A stretch of DNA of 64,000 nt from Rheinheimera mangrovi (GTDB lineage Bacteria; Pseudomonadota; Gammaproteobacteria; Enterobacterales; Alteromonadaceae), in contig NZ_CP034683.1 in assembly GCF_003990335.1 (NCBI RefSeq), positions 2,835,501 to 2,899,500 on the forward strand, given 5' to 3'. The position numbers and the translations under genes were made by a program. Numbering within the stretch: position 1 is the stretch's first letter; every line of letters begins with the position of its first letter. The notes beneath the pieces were generated by a model. That model did no database searches. It was not told where the DNA came from and saw only the letters and a program-made list of their open reading frames with translations. Below, piece after piece: positions 60,752-64,000 of the stretch.

Positions 60752-61645
60752 ATGAGAAAATTCCGGCTGTATTTTGAGGAACATAACCGCGGACCATTAT
60801 CTCAGCTGTGGCAACAATTTCAGCGCCAGCATGCTGCGGTTTTTGGTTTAGTGATGTTTTCGTTTTTTTTGCTGCTGACACTATTAGCGCCACTGATCAC
60901 ACCTCACAACCCCTATTTACAAAACCCTGATCTGTTACTGCTGGCACCGTCCTGGAGCGATCAGGGGTTAGTGCAATACCCTTTTGGTACTGATGATTTA
61001 GGCCGTGATTTAATGTCGCGCCTGATGAAAGGTGCTACTTATACTTTTGGTATTGCCCTGGTTACTGTGATTGGATCTTTGCTGATGGGTCTGGCCTTAG
61101 GCGCCATGGCGGGTATGAGCAAAGGTGTTAAATCAAGCATTTTTAACCATGTACTGGATTTAGCATTAACTATCCCTTCCCTGCTACTGGCCATCATTAT
61201 AGTGGCAGTGTTGGGCCCTGGCCTGTGGAACACCACCTGGGCCATTATGCTGGCACTGTTACCGCAGTTTGTGCACGGTATTCGTAATGCGATACAAGAC
61301 ACCTTAAAACAGGATTATGTGGCGGCCTATCGGCTGGATGGCGCTTCCAATTGGCAGGTATTGCGTTATGCGGTGTTGCCTAATATCTGGGAGCACTTAA
61401 CCGTCATGGCGACCATGGCACTCTCTACCGCTATTTTGGATATAGCAGCCTTAGGCTTTTTAGGTTTAGGTGCTCAGGCACCGACATCCGAATGGGGTGT
61501 GATGATAGCAGACGCGCTGGACTTAATTTATCTGGCACCATGGGCCATAGCACTGCCAGGTATTCTGGTATTTGCTTCCGTCTTGTCGGTGAATCTGGTG
61601 GGTGATGGCTTGCGCACAGCGATGAAAAAGCGGCGGGAAAACTGA
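60752..61645 (+). CDS. sapC: Sap ABC transporter permease SapC
   Basis: A 297-residue DppC/OppC-type permease with six helices and the EAA loop YRLDGASNWQVLRYAVLPN. The N-terminal segment (FEEHNRGPLSQLWQQF) and HNPYLQNPDLLLLAPSW precede the core domain. It begins one base after sapB and ends with TGATG overlapping sapD. Confidence 0.94.
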   Translation: MRKFRLYFEEHNRGPLSQLWQQFQRQHAAVFGLVMFSFFLLLTLLAPLITPHNPYLQNPDLLLLAPSWSDQGLVQYPFGTDDLGRDLMSRLMKGATYTFGIALVTVIGSLLMGLALGAMAGMSKGVKSSIFNHVLDLALTIPSLLLAIIIVAVLGPGLWNTTWAIMLALLPQFVHGIRNAIQDTLKQDYVAAYRLDGASNWQVLRYAVLPNIWEHLTVMATMALSTAILDIAALGFLGLGAQAPTSEWGVMIADALDLIYLAPWAIALPGILVFASVLSVNLVGDGLRTAMKKRREN

Positions 61646-62637
61646 TGATTCTGCTCGATATAAAAAATATGACGATAGAGCTGGAAACTCCGGAAGGCTT
61701 AATTCGCGCAGTCGACAGAGTCAATCTGACCATACGTGAAGGCGAAATTCGGGGTTTAGTTGGCGAATCAGGTTCAGGTAAAAGCTTAATTGCCAAGGCC
61801 ATAGTAGGTGTGCTGAATAAAAGATGGCATATCACCGCAGACAGATTCAGCTGGGCGGGCCAGGATTTATTGCGTTTGTCTTATGAAGAACAGCGCAAAA
61901 TCATTGGCCGCGATATAGCGATGATCTATCAGGAACCCAGCCGGAGTATGGACCCTACAGCCCCGATTCTGGAGCAGTTACTTGAAGCCATACCGGATTC
62001 AGAGCTTGGTGGCAGTTGGTGGAGCCGGCCTTTTGAGCGCCGCAAAAGAGCCATAGCCTTATTGCATAAAGTGGGCATTCGCGACCATCAGGCTATTTTT
62101 AACTCTTATCCTTATCAGTTGCCTGAAGGGGTTTGTCAGAAAATCATGATCGCCATGGCAATAGCGAAAAAACCAAAGTTATTAATCGCCGACGAGCCAA
62201 CAACGGCACTGGAAAGCACCACTCAGGCACAGTTATTCCGCTTGCTGGCCAGCTTTAACCAGCTCAAAGGCATGTCTATTTTATTAATAAGCCACGAACT
62301 TGAAACTGTAGCGCGCAATACTCAAACCTTAAGTGTGCTCTATTGTGGCCAATTGGTTGAAGCAGGCGAAACGGCCACTATTCTTAAATCGCCCTTACAT
62401 CCTTATACCGATGCACTGATCAAAAGCGTGCCAGAATTTCAGCCAGAGCTAGCCAGTAAGCAACCTTTGTATGCCTTGCATGGCAGCATTCCTACACTAC
62501 AGCATTTACCTATAGGCTGTCGTTTGGGGCCCCGCTGCCCCAATGCCCGCAAGGAGTGTGTCAAAACACCTGTGCTGGAGCGCCAGCAAAATCACTACTT
62601 CAGTTGTCATTTTCCGCTGCAGGGTAAAAAGCTATGA
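61645..62637 (+). CDS. sapD: Sap ABC transporter ATP-binding protein SapD
   Basis: A 330-residue ATPase with Walker A GESGSGKS, Walker B LLIADEPTTALE and the C-terminal oligopeptide-transporter Cys cluster GCRLGPRCPNARKEC. The signature motif is LPEGVCQK instead of LSGGQ, a degenerate form also seen in known SapD (LSEGECQK in E. coli as I recall it). It pairs with SapF, whose signature is intact, giving one canonical and one degenerate ATP site. ATGA overlap with sapF. Confidence 0.93.
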   Translation: MILLDIKNMTIELETPEGLIRAVDRVNLTIREGEIRGLVGESGSGKSLIAKAIVGVLNKRWHITADRFSWAGQDLLRLSYEEQRKIIGRDIAMIYQEPSRSMDPTAPILEQLLEAIPDSELGGSWWSRPFERRKRAIALLHKVGIRDHQAIFNSYPYQLPEGVCQKIMIAMAIAKKPKLLIADEPTTALESTTQAQLFRLLASFNQLKGMSILLISHELETVARNTQTLSVLYCGQLVEAGETATILKSPLHPYTDALIKSVPEFQPELASKQPLYALHGSIPTLQHLPIGCRLGPRCPNARKECVKTPVLERQQNHYFSCHFPLQGKKL

Positions 62638-63404
62638 CCACCCCATTGCTGGAGATCCGGCAGCTGTATAAAAGTTACCAAAAGGCCCAGGGGATCTTTG
62701 GTCGTAAAACCATTCAGGCATTGTCTGATATCAGCTTTACGATTTATCCGGGACAAACACTGGCTATTGTTGGTGAAACCGGCTCAGGCAAAAGCACACT
62801 GGCAAAATTGTTGGTAGGTATTGAAACACCAGATAGTGGCGAAATACTGCTCGACGGTAATACCGTCACCATTAGTGATTATAAAAAATACAACCACGTC
62901 ATTCGTTACATCTTTCAGGACCCGGCACGATCATTAAATCCTCACCATAAAGTAGGACAAATGCTGGACGATGTATTGCGCTACAGTACAAAAATGGACC
63001 AAGAACAACGCCAGGACAAAATTCACCAAACCTTAGAGCAACTGGGTTTAATGGAAGAACACGCCGATTATTACCCTCATATGTTCTCAGGGGGGCAATT
63101 ACAGCGTGTAGCGCTCGCCAGGGCCCTTATTATGGACCCTAAGCTGCTGATACTGGATGAAGCTTTAACAGCGCTGGACCCATCGTTGCGGGCTCAGATT
63201 GTTAATCTGCTGCTGGAGTTGCAAAAGAACACAGGCCTGTCTTATCTGCTGATCACCAACCACCTGCGTTTGGTGCGGCATATCAGTGACAGCATGCTGG
63301 TGTTACATCAGGGCAAAGCGCTGGATTATGGTCCAACCAATCAGGTATTTGATAACCCTCAACACGATTACAGCAGAAAATTAATTAAAAGTGCTCAGAG
63401 CTAA
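62634..63404 (+). CDS. sapF: Sap ABC transporter ATP-binding protein SapF
   Basis: A 256-residue ATPase with Walker A GETGSGKS, signature FSGGQLQRVALARAL, Walker B LLILDEALTALD and the H-loop in ITNHLRLVRH. It is the last gene of pspF-sapABCDF and has a strong terminator 14 bases after its stop. It completes the Sap transporter with SapD. Confidence 0.94.
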   Translation: MTTPLLEIRQLYKSYQKAQGIFGRKTIQALSDISFTIYPGQTLAIVGETGSGKSTLAKLLVGIETPDSGEILLDGNTVTISDYKKYNHVIRYIFQDPARSLNPHHKVGQMLDDVLRYSTKMDQEQRQDKIHQTLEQLGLMEEHADYYPHMFSGGQLQRVALARALIMDPKLLILDEALTALDPSLRAQIVNLLLELQKNTGLSYLLITNHLRLVRHISDSMLVLHQGKALDYGPTNQVFDNPQHDYSRKLIKSAQS

Positions 63405-63420
63405 ATGTACTATTGGCCAT

Positions 63421-63450
63421 AAAAAAACCAACCCGCTGGTTGGTTTTTTT
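63421..63450. terminator. Bidirectional terminator between sapF and ppiD
   Basis: ACCAACC (63427-63433) and GGTTGGT (63438-63444) pair around CGCT, with A7 before and T7 after. It serves both convergent transcripts. Confidence 0.9.
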
Positions 63451-63471
63451 ATGCGCTGACAAATAGATGGA

Positions 63472-64000
63472 TTATTCGTCTACTGTCGCAGCTGGCAGCG
63501 AGCGGGTAATTTCAGCATTGGCTTTTAATGCGGCCACTAAAGCTGCAAAACTACTTTGTGCTTTCTGATCTGAATACTGTTGTAACTGTTCTACTGACGG
63601 TTTGCTGGTGACTTCAATCTCTGTAACTTTAGTCACAGCAAGCAAAGCCGCGTCACCGCTGGCCATATTTAACATAGCCACAGTAGCAGGTTGACCTTCA
63701 GCAGGTTTCGCCAGTTCAAAGGCTTTAGTGCGGATATCTGAATCAATATCACCACCAAAACGAGTGACAGCTGCTTTAGTTTCCAGTGTCAGATTTGCAG
63801 CAGCAGCTACTTCAGATAACGTTTTACCTGCAACAACTTCCGCCAATAAAGCTTCAGCTTTCGCTTTCGCCAGCTCAGAACTCTTCGTTGCGATGACAGC
63901 TGCTTTTACCTGGTCTTTGACTTCGTCAAGCTTCTTCGTGGTTTCAGGCTGATGTGAATTCACTCTGACGACCACAACCTGCTGCGGAGCCACTTCAATC
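63472..64000 (-). CDS. ppiD: Peptidyl-prolyl cis-trans isomerase D, C-terminal part
   Basis: The gene runs off the right edge, so the membrane anchor and the parvulin domain are outside. The visible 173 or so residues match the C-terminal region of PpiD: VVVVRVNSHQPETTKKLDEV, then a long alanine/lysine-rich helix (VKAAVIATKSSELAKAKAEA) and a terminal helix. PpiD is a periplasmic chaperone tethered to the inner membrane near the Sec translocon. Call based on pattern and length only. Confidence 0.8.
   Translation of the reverse strand, partial: IEVAPQQVVVVRVNSHQPETTKKLDEVKDQVKAAVIATKSSELAKAKAEALLAEVVAGKTLSEVAAAANLTLETKAAVTRFGGDIDSDIRTKAFELAKPAEGQPATVAMLNMASGDAALLAVTKVTEIEVTSKPSVEQLQQYSDQKAQSSFAALVAALKANAEITRSLPAATVDE

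Noticed and set aside
1..64000. Prophage, CRISPR array, integron, defence island or secretion cluster
   Set aside because: No integrase, transposase, Cas, restriction or secretion genes and no direct-repeat arrays were seen; the window is core genome.

Overview
This 64 kb window is chromosomal DNA of a motile, B12-salvaging, aerobic gammaproteobacterium. The relatives I would expect are Alteromonadales/Rheinheimera-Alishewanella-type bacteria. The grounds are the sodium-type stator pair pomA/pomB, a RibBX-type riboflavin gene, a full phenylalanine/tyrosine-to-fumarate pathway next to tyrR, and gene orders also found in E. coli and its relatives (gloB beside a yafS-like gene and mltD; tyrR-ycjF-ycjX-psp-sap; the nrdR-rib-nusB-thiL-pgpA operon). 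The organism is inferred from protein content only. Genes are densely packed, mostly intact, and belong mainly to core metabolism. I see no prophage, CRISPR array, integron, transposase gene, rRNA or tRNA.

Layout. 0-3.8 kb: cobalamin nucleotide-loop assembly and salvage (cobT end, cobS, cobU, cobC-like, cobO, btuF). 3.8-10.7 kb: a DUF5610 gene with a near-perfect sigma-28 promoter, a lipoprotein, a FixJ-type regulator with a multi-PAS histidine kinase, a short-chain dehydrogenase, and an osmC gene broken by a 266-bp element with terminal inverted repeats. 10.7-15.9 kb: oxidoreductases, msrA, btuB behind a cobalamin riboswitch, yajQ. 15.9-27.1 kb: a gene-free stretch with nested inverted repeats, vanZ-like, panE, thiI, pomAB with a sigma-28-like promoter, xseB-ispA-dxs, and a large sensor protein with a degenerate GGDEF motif. 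27.1-34.3 kb: pgpA, thiL, nusB, ribH, ribBX, ribE, ribD, nrdR and glyA, all on the minus strand. 34.5-44.4 kb: dinB with a LexA box, csp, a DEAD-box helicase, yaiL-like, arfB, small housekeeping genes, gloB and mltD. 44.4-52.9 kb: aromatic amino acid catabolism (maiA, fahA, hmgA, hpd), tyrR, phhB, phhA and a methionine gamma-lyase, with candidate TyrR boxes at phhA, tyrR and hpd. 53-64 kb: ycjF, ycjX, pspCBA, divergent pspF translationally coupled to sapABCDF, and the end of ppiD.

How the genes work together. BtuB and BtuF import corrinoids, CobO adenosylates them, and CobU, CobT, CobS and CobC rebuild the lower ligand. PhhA and PhhB turn phenylalanine into tyrosine. Hpd, HmgA, MaiA and FahA carry 4-hydroxyphenylpyruvate to fumarate and acetoacetate, and TyrR sits between the two arms. 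XseB-IspA-Dxs and the rib-nusB-thiL-pgpA run are ordinary housekeeping operons. The psp and sap genes form an envelope-stress and peptide-transport block.

The points most worth a second look are the sigma-28 promoter of the uncharacterised DUF5610 gene (which has a Cys-free, low-complexity N-terminus resembling flagellar export substrates), the MITE-like insertion in osmC, the nested inverted repeats upstream of the vanZ-like gene, the AGEQF active-site variant in the propeller/GGDEF protein, and the putative TyrR/MetJ control sites around phhA and the methionine gamma-lyase gene. I did not find a clearly new multi-gene system.
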